A stretch of DNA of 64,000 nt, taken from positions 62,001-126,000 of the forward strand of contig NZ_JABJXD010000001.1 in the NCBI RefSeq assembly GCF_019093865.1, in the 5' to 3' direction. Shown here piece by piece: positions 53,107 through 61,466 of the stretch. The notes beneath the pieces were generated by a model that did no database searches, was not told where the DNA came from, and worked only from the letters and a program-made list of their open reading frames with translations. Source of the DNA: Lentibacillus saliphilus. GTDB lineage: Bacteria; Bacillota; Bacilli; Bacillales; Amphibacillaceae. The translations under genes were made by a program, and so were the position numbers. Position 1 is the stretch's first letter. Each line of letters starts with the position of its first letter.

Positions 53107-55551
53107 TTATGATGGATCAAAAGGCTTTGCATAAGTCGCTTGCTTCCAAACGTCGATTATTTCGCCGTCTGTTTCCGAGTCTATTACGAACGACCCATTA
53201 CTATATCGATCACTAATGGCTAATTCTAATGGGAACACATCAAACTGTTTGCCTTGAGCCGTTCTAAATGCAATCATATCTTCTTCTGTGACAACATAGA
53301 AGCCACGTAGTCTATGTGGCTTACTTTTCAGCTCGCGAAGCATGACAGATCCACGCTTCGCCCTAGATGATTTCTCAAAGTCCTTGAGCTTCATCCGCTT
53401 GCATGCGCCGCGTTGTGTCATCATCACTAAAGATGGATCTGCCAAGTCATCAAATACTTGACCACTGACCACATATTCATCTTCTTTCAAGGCAATTGCC
53501 TTAACACCTTGAGCCCGTTGGCCAACTATAGATATTTCGGATTCGTGATACCATAAACCATAGCCCTTGTTAGAGGCAATGAAGACATCTGAATATCCCT
53601 TTGTCATATGGACATTCACAACCTCATCACCATCTTTTAAGTTAATCGCAATGAGCGCGCGTGAAAGCCTTTGAGCCTTATACAATTGGAAGGCACTCTT
53701 TTTGACCATCCCATTTTTAGTGAAAAATAACAAGTAAGTGTCATCCTCAAATTCGCGAACTGGAATTGATTGGACGATATGCTCATCGGAATCAATGGCT
53801 ACAATGTTTGAGATGTGCTGACCGATATCCTTCCAGCGAATATCAGGCAGTTCATGTGTCGGTATATACATGAAGCGTCCTTTATTCGTGAACAGGAGTA
53901 TGTGATCAGTCGTATCAAGCTCACATAAGCTAACAAGGTGATCATCGTCCTTCATGGCAAAATCCTCGCCATTAGACGCACTATATGATCGAAGGCTCGT
54001 TCGTTTAATATATCCTGCTTTCGTAACCGTAACGAGAACATCCTCACTTGCTACGAGAACTTCAATATTGATATTTAATTCTTCTATATCATGCTCTATT
54101 TTGGTACGACGCTCGGTTGAAAAAGTCTTCTTCAGCTGACGTAAATCCTTTTTAATCGTTTGAAGCAGCTTGGCTTCACTTGAAAGTACTGCTTCTAATT
54201 TAGCAATACTATCCCTTAATTCAGCCGCTTCTTTTTGTAATGACGTGATATCTGTATTTGTGAGACGGTAAAGTTGAAGCATAACAATGGCTTCAGCTTG
54301 CTTTTCTGTAAACCCATATAATTCCATTATGCGTTGCTTAGCATCTGATTTGTCTTTTGATGCGCGTATTGTCGCAATCAGCTCGTCAAGTATTGAAACA
54401 GCTTTGATGAGCCCTTCAACGATGTGTGCCCGCGCTTGCGCTTTATTTAAGTCAAAAATCGTTTGTCTCGTTACAACTTCTTTTTGATGGGCAATATAGG
54501 CATCGAGCATCGCAGGTAAAGATAGTAGCTTTGGTGTTTTGTCCTGTATTGCCACCATGTTAAAGTGATAGGTTACTTGTAGATCTGTGTTCTTATACAA
54601 ATAATTTAAAATACCATTCGCATTAGCATCTTTCTTTAACTCAATGACGACCCTAAGGCCTGTACGGTCTGTTTCATCACGAACTTCTGCTATGCCTTCC
54701 ACTTTTCTGTCTACGCGAAGTTCATCAATCTTTTTCACCATCACCGCTTTATTCACTTCATATGGGATTTCATCTATGACAATCTGTTGGCGATTCCCAC
54801 GAAGCGTTTCAACCGCTGTTTTCCCGCGGATAATTATTTTTCCTTTACCAGTTTCATATGCCTTCTTAATACCGTCAATGCCTTGAACAATACCACCTGT
54901 CGGAAAATCAGGTCCTTTCATCACCTTCATTAAGCCATCAACATCAATAGTAGGGTGATCAATTCTTTTAATGACAGCATCGATGACTTCGTCAAGATTA
55001 TGTGGAGGAATATCAGTAGCATATCCCGCCGAAATACCTGTAGAGCCGTTCACCAGTAAATTAGGGAATTTAGCAGGTAAAACGACTGGTTCAGAAATCG
55101 TGTCATCAAAGTTTGGTATGTAGTCAACAGTTTCTTTATCAATATCACGAAGCATTTCGGAAGCGATTTTCGCTAACCTTGCTTCGGTATAACGCATAGC
55201 AGCAGGAGGATCGCCGTCGATACTTCCGTTATTACCATGCATTTCGACGAGTACATTTCGAACCTTCCACTCCTGGCTAAGCCGAACCATCGCTTCATAA
55301 ACAGACGAATCACCATGAGGGTGATAGTTACCAATAACTGTTCCGACTGTTTTGGCGGCTTTACGAAAGTTTTTATCATGTGTGTTTTTTTCCTCATGCA
55401 TAGCAAACAATATTCTACGCTGTACCGGCTTTAAGCCGTCACGCGCATCGGGCAGTGCTCTGTCCTGAATAATATATTTACTGTATCGTGCAAAACGGTC
55501 CCCGATCACTTCTTCTAATGGGAGATCGAGGTAATTTTCTGGACGTGGCAA
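53107..55551 (-). CDS. parC: DNA topoisomerase IV subunit A
   Basis: Breakage-reunion subunit of topo IV, needed for decatenation. The 814-aa protein has the catalytic Tyr in AAMRYTEARLAKIASEM, the QRRILFAMHEEK and NYHPHGDSSVYEAMVRL blocks (quinolone-binding region with S and E) and a C-terminal beta-pinwheel. Lacks the GyrA box, and pairs with ParE, so ParC rather than GyrA. The start is TTG at 55551 behind AGGGGGGA, 15 nt after parE. Confidence 0.95.
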   Translation of the reverse strand: MPRPENYLDLPLEEVIGDRFARYSKYIIQDRALPDARDGLKPVQRRILFAMHEEKNTHDKNFRKAAKTVGTVIGNYHPHGDSSVYEAMVRLSQEWKVRNVLVEMHGNNGSIDGDPPAAMRYTEARLAKIASEMLRDIDKETVDYIPNFDDTISEPVVLPAKFPNLLVNGSTGISAGYATDIPPHNLDEVIDAVIKRIDHPTIDVDGLMKVMKGPDFPTGGIVQGIDGIKKAYETGKGKIIIRGKTAVETLRGNRQQIVIDEIPYEVNKAVMVKKIDELRVDRKVEGIAEVRDETDRTGLRVVIELKKDANANGILNYLYKNTDLQVTYHFNMVAIQDKTPKLLSLPAMLDAYIAHQKEVVTRQTIFDLNKAQARAHIVEGLIKAVSILDELIATIRASKDKSDAKQRIMELYGFTEKQAEAIVMLQLYRLTNTDITSLQKEAAELRDSIAKLEAVLSSEAKLLQTIKKDLRQLKKTFSTERRTKIEHDIEELNINIEVLVASEDVLVTVTKAGYIKRTSLRSYSASNGEDFAMKDDDHLVSLCELDTTDHILLFTNKGRFMYIPTHELPDIRWKDIGQHISNIVAIDSDEHIVQSIPVREFEDDTYLLFFTKNGMVKKSAFQLYKAQRLSRALIAINLKDGDEVVNVHMTKGYSDVFIASNKGYGLWYHESEISIVGQRAQGVKAIALKEDEYVVSGQVFDDLADPSLVMMTQRGACKRMKLKDFEKSSRAKRGSVMLRELKSKPHRLRGFYVVTEEDMIAFRTAQGKQFDVFPLELAISDRYSNGSFVIDSETDGEIIDVWKQATYAKPFDPS

Positions 55552-55566
55552 ACTAAATCCCCCCTA

Positions 55567-57519
55567 TTACGAATGAATTTTATCGTTTTCTAAAATATTG
55601 GCATCTTCGTGCATGCCGAATTCAACGTTGGCTTCAATCCAATTGCGTCTTGGTTCGACTTTATCGCCCATTAATGTCGTAACACGTCGTTCTGCTCGAG
55701 CAAGATCCTCGATCGTCACTCGAATTAAAGTCCTTGTTTCTGGACTCATTGTTGTTTCCCAAAGCTGATCAGCATTCATTTCACCAAGACCTTTATAGCG
55801 TTGTATCACATATCCTTGCTTAAAAGCTTTCGTTGCTTCTTGCATTTCTTCTTCATTCCAGGCATAAACAATCTTTTCTTGCTTACCTTTACCTTTAGAT
55901 ATTTTATACAAAGGTGGCAGTGCAATATAAATCTTTCCAGCCTCTACAAGCGGCCGCATATACCGATAGAAAAATGTCAGTAATAAAACTTGGATGTGCG
56001 CCCCATCTGTATCGGCATCTGTCATGATGATAATTTTATCATATTGAACATCATCCATTTGAAAATCCCCACCGACACCAGCACCGATCGTATGAATGAT
56101 TGTAGAGATTTCTTCGTTCTTTAGAATATCTTGGATTTTAGCTTTCTCTGTATTAATGACTTTTCCTCTTAAAGGTAAGACAGCTTGGAATTTCCTGTCA
56201 CGTCCCTGTTTAGCGGAGCCACCGGCAGAATCACCCTCAACAAGATACAATTCATTGCGTTTTGGGTTTTTGGACTGGGCTGGTGTTAATTTTCCGGAAA
56301 GTAGCGCATCTTTTCTACGTTTTTTCTTTCCTGTACGAGCCTCTTCACGTGCTTTTCGAGCGGACTCACGTGCTTCCTTTGCCTTTATCGCTTTCCGAAT
56401 GAGCATGTTTAATATCTCTGGATTTTCTTCTAAGAAAAAAGAAAGCTTTTCTGATACAACAGCATCAACCGCTGAACGTGCTTCAGATGTTCCTAACTTT
56501 CCTTTTGTTTGACCTTCAAATTGAAGTTTTTCTTCAGGGATTCGTACAGAAATGACTGCTGTTAACCCCTCACGGATATCACTGCCTTCAAGGTTTTTTT
56601 CTTTTTCCTTGAGCAAGCCATTCTTTCGAGCGAATTCATTGAATATACGTGTCATTGCGGATTTAGCCCCTGATTCATGTGTGCCACCATCACGGGTTCT
56701 AACGTGGTTGACGAATGACAGGACATTTTCCGCGTACCCATCATTAAATTGGCAAGCGAAATCAACTTCAATCCCATCTGTTTCACCACTAAAGTCAACC
56801 GCTTCGTGGAGGGCATCTTTTTCTTCATTTAAGTAATGAATAAATGATATGAGACCGTCAGGAAATTCAAACACATCTTTTCTTTCTGAACGTTCATCTG
56901 TTAATTCAACACGCAGCCCCTTTAGCAAAAAGGCAGCTTCCCGAAGGCGCTCTGCAATCACATCATAATCATAAGAAGTTGTAGAAAAAATAGCCGGATC
57001 CGGTTTGAAATGAACACGGGAACCGGATTTTCTGACGGGTAGCCCTTTTTTCAATGGTTCAATGTCTTTGCCACCGTTAGAGAACCGTTGGTAATATGTA
57101 TACCCATCACGATATGTCGTTACTTCAAGCCATTCTGAAAGGGCATTAACGACTGAAGCGCCAACACCATGAAGACCACCGCTCGTTTTATAACCGCCTT
57201 GGCCAAACTTCCCACCAGCATGTAATATTGTAAAGATAACTTCAATCGTTGGTTTCCCAGTGCGGTGCATGCCAGTTGGGATGCCTCTTCCCCGGTCTTC
57301 TACAGAAATACTATTGTCTTTATGTATGGTTACTTTAATCGTGTCACCAAAACCGTTCAGCATTTCGTCAACGGCGTTGTCAACAATTTCAAAAACGAGA
57401 TGATGCAAACCTCGATGATCAGTACTACCGATATACATAGCTGGCCTTTTTCGTACAGCATCTAGGCCCTCTAGTACTTGTATAGAATCATCCGTGTACT
57501 GTGACGGTTGTTTTGTCAT
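55567..57519 (-). CDS. parE: DNA topoisomerase IV subunit B
   Basis: ATPase subunit of topo IV, 650 aa. GHKL ATPase blocks: VLEGLDAVRKRPAMYIGSTD, EIVDNAVDE, DRGRGIPTGMH, GGLHGVGASVVNALS; TOPRIM: LVEGDSAGGSAKQGRDR and MTDADTDGAHI; C-terminal YKGLGEMNADQLWETTM. Length is as for ParE. First gene of parE-parC. In B. subtilis yneT precedes it; here a repeat element and a broken yneT do. Confidence 0.95.
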   Translation of the reverse strand: MTKQPSQYTDDSIQVLEGLDAVRKRPAMYIGSTDHRGLHHLVFEIVDNAVDEMLNGFGDTIKVTIHKDNSISVEDRGRGIPTGMHRTGKPTIEVIFTILHAGGKFGQGGYKTSGGLHGVGASVVNALSEWLEVTTYRDGYTYYQRFSNGGKDIEPLKKGLPVRKSGSRVHFKPDPAIFSTTSYDYDVIAERLREAAFLLKGLRVELTDERSERKDVFEFPDGLISFIHYLNEEKDALHEAVDFSGETDGIEVDFACQFNDGYAENVLSFVNHVRTRDGGTHESGAKSAMTRIFNEFARKNGLLKEKEKNLEGSDIREGLTAVISVRIPEEKLQFEGQTKGKLGTSEARSAVDAVVSEKLSFFLEENPEILNMLIRKAIKAKEARESARKAREEARTGKKKRRKDALLSGKLTPAQSKNPKRNELYLVEGDSAGGSAKQGRDRKFQAVLPLRGKVINTEKAKIQDILKNEEISTIIHTIGAGVGGDFQMDDVQYDKIIIMTDADTDGAHIQVLLLTFFYRYMRPLVEAGKIYIALPPLYKISKGKGKQEKIVYAWNEEEMQEATKAFKQGYVIQRYKGLGEMNADQLWETTMSPETRTLIRVTIEDLARAERRVTTLMGDKVEPRRNWIEANVEFGMHEDANILENDKIHS

Positions 57520-57669
57520 GAACCTTTTGCTCCCCTCTTACTTCCTAAGCTTTTCTTAATTATAAATAATAGAACATGTGTTTCAATTGCGTTCTTAATT
57601 AGGGTAAACGAATGACTATAAGTATACTATAATTAAATCCTCCTTGTATAGAGACGCTTTGCCATAAAA

Positions 57670-58063
57670 GAGGCTGGGACAAAAGAAGTTTAATCAAATG
57701 AAGAGCCGAACAATACGACCGCTCCGGAAATATACTTCGCGACCGACAAACACAATGTTTTAGTGGCGACGTTGGTCACAGGACGTGACCGAACTTAGTC
57801 GGTCGCGGGCTAACAGGAGGTTAGTCGTTCGATGTTGGCGCAGGACGCGCCGAACTTAGTCGACCATCCCCTCGGTTAGCCTCGGGCCAACACGATGTTG
57901 GTCATGAAGGCGTTGCGATTGTCGTCGCGACTTTAGCCTTCCTTCCCCACGCACTGCAGGGTCTAACCTAGCCTTCCTCCCGCAGGAGTCTGCGTATATT
58001 TCCGGAGCTACTGGTGAGCATTGTTCGTCTTTTGAGTTCAACTTTCAGTTATGTCCCAACCTC
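57670..58063. repeat. Palindromic dispersed repeat, copy 2 (394 bp)
   Basis: Homologous to 35513-35842. Ends are GAGGCTGGGACAAAAG and, inverted, GAGGTTGGGACATAAC. A subterminal inverted repeat GCTCCGGAAATATAC occurs at about 57720 and, inverted, near 57992-58006, with CGAACAAT also inverted outside it. Copy 2 is longer because a 62-bp unit starting AGGACGTGACCGAACTTAG (57780) is partly duplicated at 57842. The small hairpin GACCGA/TCGGTC and others are inside. Lies between parE and yneT. Confidence 0.82.
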
Positions 58064-58072
58064 GCTTGGTTT

Positions 58073-58492
58073 TTAACGTTTGACGAGTAGTGAATGGACA
58101 ACTTTTATGCAGAGATCCATAATAACCGTAAACTCATGGTTGTTTAAATACTGAGCGGCTTCATCATTAACAATCCCCTGTTGCGCCCAAAAAATACGAC
58201 AATCTGTCTGGACAGCTTCTTTGGCAACGGCTGGTAAATGCTCTGGTCTACGAAAAACGTTAATAATATCAATTGGTTCTTGTACATCGGTTAATGAATT
58301 GTAAGCCTGTTCTCCGAGGACATGATCAATAGTTGGGTTGACTGGAATAATTCAATATCCATTCGCTTGCATCAATTTTGCAATTTGGTAGGAAGTTTTG
58401 TCCGGATTTGCTGACAAACCCACAACTGCAATTGTTTTTGCAGATTCTAATATTTCACGAATCTCAGCATGGCTTGGATTGTTCCATGACAT
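58073..58492 (-). pseudogene. yneT: yneT, CoA-binding protein gene with in-frame stop
   Basis: Reading the minus strand gives a complete 139-codon CoA_binding-domain protein, starting MSWNNPSHAEIREILES, with AKTIAVVGLSANPDKTSY, NPTIDHVLGEQAY, INVFRRPEHLP, IFWAQQGIVNDEAA and VIMDLCIKVVHS, all as in B. subtilis YneT. Codon 47 is TGA (58354-58352), where the family has Arg in GYRIIPVNPT; a single C-to-T change from CGA explains it. GGAGGGGG lies 9 nt before the ATG. The position, upstream of parE and divergent from plsY, is the conserved one. Apart from the stop there is no frameshift. Confidence 0.88.
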
Positions 58493-58684
58493 ATATATGT
58501 CCCCCTCCAATGATAATTCATACGTTTACAGCTTATTCTATCATATAAAATCGAATACATTAAGAGCAGTATGGGGCATTTGCTGATTCATTACGATTTT
58601 AGTGAACGTTATGATAGTATATTCCATTATGGTATTGATTCATTTCACTTTGTAAAATTCACTTTCACGATCTCGAGTAACCTA

Positions 58685-58693
58685 TGTTATAAT
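58685..58693 (+). promoter_or_regulatory. Extended -10 promoter of plsY
   Basis: TGTTATAAT, an extended -10, 76 nt before the plsY ATG; the -35 region is weak. Confidence 0.45.
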
Positions 58694-58769
58694 CAAACTA
58701 AATGACGCAGACAAAGCGTTATTCTTTTTTCAGCGTTATACGTATTTTAAAGCGAGAGAGGTCACATGT

Positions 58770-59351
58770 ATGGAATTTGTTATGTATGCTATTATTGCTT
58801 ATTTATTAGGGTCAATACCATCAGCATTAATCGTCGGAAAAATAGCGTTTAAAATTGATATTAGAGAGCACGGGAGCGGTAATTTAGGCGCAACAAACGC
58901 TTTTAGAGTGCTTGGAATAAAGGCTGGCAGTATTGTAACATTAAGTGATATTTTGAAAGGAACAGTCGCAACCCTTATCCCAGTATTAATGGGCGCAGAG
59001 CTTCACCCGTTATTAATTGGTTTATTTGCTGTCCTAGGTCACACATATCCATTATTCGCCAAATTTAGAGGCGGAAAAGCTGTTGCGACGTCAGCTGGTA
59101 TTGTGCTCGGTGTGTATCCCATTCTATTTTTTATAATGATTTTAACATTCTTTGTCACGTTGTATTTTTCTAAATATGTTTCTTTGTCTTCAATGATTAC
59201 AGGTGTCGTTACAATTATTGTGTCATTTCTTATCGATGATACACTTCTCATCATTATTATATTTGCGCTAACAGCGTTCGTTTTTTACCGACATAAAGAC
59301 AACATTAAACGCATTAAAAATAAAACTGAACCGAAAATAAAATGGATGTAA
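58770..59351 (+). CDS. plsY: Glycerol-3-phosphate acyltransferase PlsY
   Basis: Membrane acyltransferase using acyl-phosphate to make lysophosphatidic acid, first step of phospholipid synthesis. The 193-aa protein has five to six membrane segments and the three PlsY motifs: [28 protein letters not shown] and [29 protein letters not shown] precedes the ATG. It is divergent from yneT/parE as in B. subtilis (yneS). Confidence 0.95.
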   Translation: MEFVMYAIIAYLLGSIPSALIVGKIAFKIDIREHGSGNLGATNAFRVLGIKAGSIVTLSDILKGTVATLIPVLMGAELHPLLIGLFAVLGHTYPLFAKFRGGKAVATSAGIVLGVYPILFFIMILTFFVTLYFSKYVSLSSMITGVVTIIVSFLIDDTLLIIIIFALTAFVFYRHKDNIKRIKNKTEPKIKWM

Positions 59352-59424
59352 ATCATCCATAAGTCAATTAATTTGAACATAACAGGATCCTGACGTATGA
59401 TTAAAATGTAAAGGAATTTATGCT

Positions 59425-59682
59425 ATGAAATACCTGTTTATTGGGCTCATTAAATTTTATCAAAAAGCAATAAGTCCTTTTAAACCACCATCTTGTCGCT
59501 TTTTTCCGACCTGTTCGGCATATGGTCTAGAAGCATTTAAACGCTTTGGGGTAATTAAAGGGGGCTATTTGACGATAAAGCGCATTAGTAAATGTCATCC
59601 CCTTCATCCAGGGGGCGTTGATTTAGTTCCTGAGAAGAAAGGCAATAGCGTTAATAACGAGGTCGTCCGATCTAAGGAGTGA
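59425..59682 (+). CDS. yidD: Membrane protein insertion efficiency factor YidD
   Basis: An 85-aa protein of the YidD family, with [10 protein letters not shown], the Cys-rich [20 protein letters not shown] and [14 protein letters not shown] motifs and a short hydrophobic N-terminal helix that associates with the membrane. It helps insertase-dependent membrane protein insertion. Located 74 nt after plsY and 6 nt before the yneR-like gene. Upstream ribosome site AAAGGAATTT. Confidence 0.93.
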   Translation: MKYLFIGLIKFYQKAISPFKPPSCRFFPTCSAYGLEAFKRFGVIKGGYLTIKRISKCHPLHPGGVDLVPEKKGNSVNNEVVRSKE

Positions 59683-59688
59683 CATATT

Positions 59689-59973
59689 ATGAACATTACA
59701 TTAACACCATCAGCTGCCAATTGGTACAGGGAAGATTTTGACGCAACTGAAACGACGGCGATACGATTTTTTCCTCGCTATGGGTTTGGTGGCCGGATTC
59801 CGGGATTTTCCCTAGGCGTCAAACAAGCCACTCCGGTTGATGTCTTTACATCAACCGAAGTGGACGGTATGTTGTTTTTTATTGAAGAAAGTGATGCATG
59901 GTATTTTGAAGGTGTTGAACTGCATGTATCATTTGATGAACATGTTCAAGCGCCACAGTTTAACTATTATTAA
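59689..59973 (+). CDS. yneR: HesB/YneR-like protein without cysteines
   Basis: A 94-aa member of the HesB/IscA-like fold resembling YneR (ITLTPSAANWYREDF start, GGRIPGFSLGV, then FIEESDAWYFEGVELHVSF). All three cysteines used for iron-sulphur binding in true IscA/HesB proteins are missing, so it is unlikely to be a cluster scaffold. AAGGAG precedes the ATG. Function unknown. An internal palindrome at about 59828-59865 (GGTTGATGT/ACATCAACC) could form a hairpin in the mRNA. Confidence 0.85.
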   Translation: MNITLTPSAANWYREDFDATETTAIRFFPRYGFGGRIPGFSLGVKQATPVDVFTSTEVDGMLFFIEESDAWYFEGVELHVSFDEHVQAPQFNYY

Positions 59974-59995
59974 TGTGAGTCATAAGCTTTATTTG

Positions 59996-60295
59996 TCATT
60001 TAAAATGATTAAGTTGATCCAGGTGCCCCTCTTGCATCAGGATCTTTTTTTGTGCAGATCCAAACAAATCAAAATGTGGGTAATGCTTTTGTTTCTGATC
60101 AATCCATTCTCTTTTTAAGCCGTATTTTTGCCCCCAAGCTTCTAATTTAGCTAAATCAGAACATCCGACTTTAGTGACTGTGTCACAATCAGGAAAGCGC
60201 TCATCAAGCCAGTAATGGGTTAAAAAAGCAATTTCCCCTTGCTCTACCGTTCTTTTCCATTTATTAAGCTCCGTTCTTGATATTCCAAACGCCAT
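59996..60295 (-). CDS. yneQ: YneQ-like protein
   Basis: A 99-aa cytoplasmic protein that matches YneQ in size and place beside yneP (MAFGISRTELNKWKRTVEQG start, LTHYWLDERFPDC, WIDQKQKHYPHFDLFG). It contains conserved-looking tryptophans and histidines but no motif I can link to a reaction. Function unknown. It starts 5 nt after yneP stops and ends convergent with the yneR-like gene. Confidence 0.8.
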   Translation of the reverse strand: MAFGISRTELNKWKRTVEQGEIAFLTHYWLDERFPDCDTVTKVGCSDLAKLEAWGQKYGLKREWIDQKQKHYPHFDLFGSAQKKILMQEGHLDQLNHFK

Positions 60296-60300
60296 TACAT

Positions 60301-60723
60301 CTACTCCTTTACTTGCATGCTATATGTATGATGCCATTCAGGAAATGCTTTTCTTAGAGATAATGGGCGAAAACTATCTTTTTTTACGATAACATGTTCT
60401 GTTTCACCACTGACAGCTACTTCGCCGTCTTTATTGATGATGTCATAAGCATATACCGATCGTATACCGTCATAAGCCTTAAGCCATGTTTCAACATGTA
60501 CATTTTCACCGTAACGAATCGGCTTCTTAAATGAAATGTGTGCATTTACAACTGGAGAAACAATACCCCGTTTTTCCATTTCTGCATAATCGAATCCTAG
60601 ATGTTTAATGAGGTGCGTTCGTCCAATTTCAAACCAAACTAAATAATTTGCATGGTATACGACCCCCATCTGATCCGTTTCTTGATATCGAACGTCTATT
60701 GGTGTTTGGATTTTATCAGCCAA
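60301..60723 (-). CDS. yneP: Acyl-CoA thioesterase, YbgC/FadM-like (YneP)
   Basis: Hot-dog-fold thioesterase of 140 aa. The family helix and active-site Asp region reads VRYQETDQMGVVYHANYLVWFE with the D in ETDQMG, followed by RTHLIKHLGFDYAEMEKRG. Start is TTG at 60723 with AAAGGGG about 8 nt away. It is cotranscribed with yneQ. In many bacteria such proteins remove acyl groups from CoA; substrate here unknown. Confidence 0.88.
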   Translation of the reverse strand: MADKIQTPIDVRYQETDQMGVVYHANYLVWFEIGRTHLIKHLGFDYAEMEKRGIVSPVVNAHISFKKPIRYGENVHVETWLKAYDGIRSVYAYDIINKDGEVAVSGETEHVIVKKDSFRPLSLRKAFPEWHHTYSMQVKE

Positions 60724-60780
60724 AAAAAAGGCCCCTTTCTATGAGATGTAACTCTATTTTAACATAATGGGCCATTACAG

Positions 60781-60818
60781 ACATAAAAAACCAGGTCTAT
60801 AAATCGCTGACCTGGTTT
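60781..60818 (-). terminator. Terminator of tlp
   Basis: 10-bp stem AAACCAGGTC/GACCTGGTTT with an 11-nt loop; on the minus strand it continues into T-rich sequence. Confidence 0.82.
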
Positions 60819-60827
60819 CGTACCTCA

Positions 60828-61055
60828 TTATTGTTGATCATGATATTCGTCTTTAATTTCCTGTCTCATGCCTTCAATTGCTTGTTCACGGCGTTTATTT
60901 TTGGCCTCCAATTGCTGTTTTTCATTGCCCGATAAATGTGCCATCGTATCATGAGAGTCTTCAATATTTTCGATTGTATTTTGCACCATCTGCTGCAGTT
61001 TTTCTACATTATCACTTCTGTCATCAGGTTTTGGTTCATACTTATGATCTGTCAT
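60828..61055 (-). CDS. tlp: Small acid-soluble spore protein Tlp
   Basis: A 75-aa spore-core protein. The Tlp signature is clear: KPDDRSDNVEKLQQMVQNTI, NIEDSHDTMAHLSG and EAKNKRREQAIEGMRQEIKDE. GGAGGTACG lies about 6 nt before the ATG. Tlp is made in the forespore under sigma-G in B. subtilis; a GCATA about 60 nt upstream is compatible but I do not see a clear -10. It ends at a strong terminator before yneP. Confidence 0.92.
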   Translation of the reverse strand: MTDHKYEPKPDDRSDNVEKLQQMVQNTIENIEDSHDTMAHLSGNEKQQLEAKNKRREQAIEGMRQEIKDEYHDQQ

Positions 61056-61192
61056 CTATCGTACCTCCATTTGATTTAATGACATACATCAGTAGTTTTC
61101 ACGATTTCTTAAAAGCTTATGCATTGGAATTAAACGTGCTTTAAGCAATACCTGATTTTAAATAGTGGTTATATCGTGTATACGTCCTATCT

Positions 61193-61327
61193 TCATTTAT
61201 TGGACATTTTTTTACGCTTTTGTTCCAAGTTTTCTTCAATTTTACCCATAAGTGCTCGGTCTTGTAAGATTTGTTTGCGGTTTTCCTGTACGAGCTCTTC
61301 AAATGATACCCGTTTTTTTAATGCCAT
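61193..61327 (-). CDS. FbpB-family small basic protein
   Basis: A 44-aa basic helical peptide reading MALKKRVSFEELVQENRKQI, then LQDRALMGKIEENLEQKRK. The SFEELVxENKxxLLxD pattern is that of FbpB-family proteins, small partners of the Fur-regulated sRNA FsrA in B. subtilis. AAAGGAG lies 9 nt before the ATG. Its place right after the aconitase gene on the same strand fits, since aconitase is a target of the iron-sparing response. I see no clear Fur box. Confidence 0.75.
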   Translation of the reverse strand: MALKKRVSFEELVQENRKQILQDRALMGKIEENLEQKRKKMSNK

Positions 61328-61413
61328 CGTTATCACTCCTTTAAAAGAAGTGTGACCATTTTTTAAAAACTATATACAGTTCTACGTACGTCATTATTAG
61401 ATGTAACCAAAAA

Positions 61414-61460
61414 ACGTCAAAAAAAAGCCTCACACATCTGTGAGAGACTTTTTTTGACGT
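61414..61460 (-). terminator. Terminator of acnA
   Basis: Minus strand: stem CTCACA/TGTGAG (extended by G-C pairs) followed by a run of eight T; an outer inverted repeat ACGTCAAAAAAA/TTTTTTTGACGT flanks it. Confidence 0.85.
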
Positions 61461-61466
61461 GAACAG

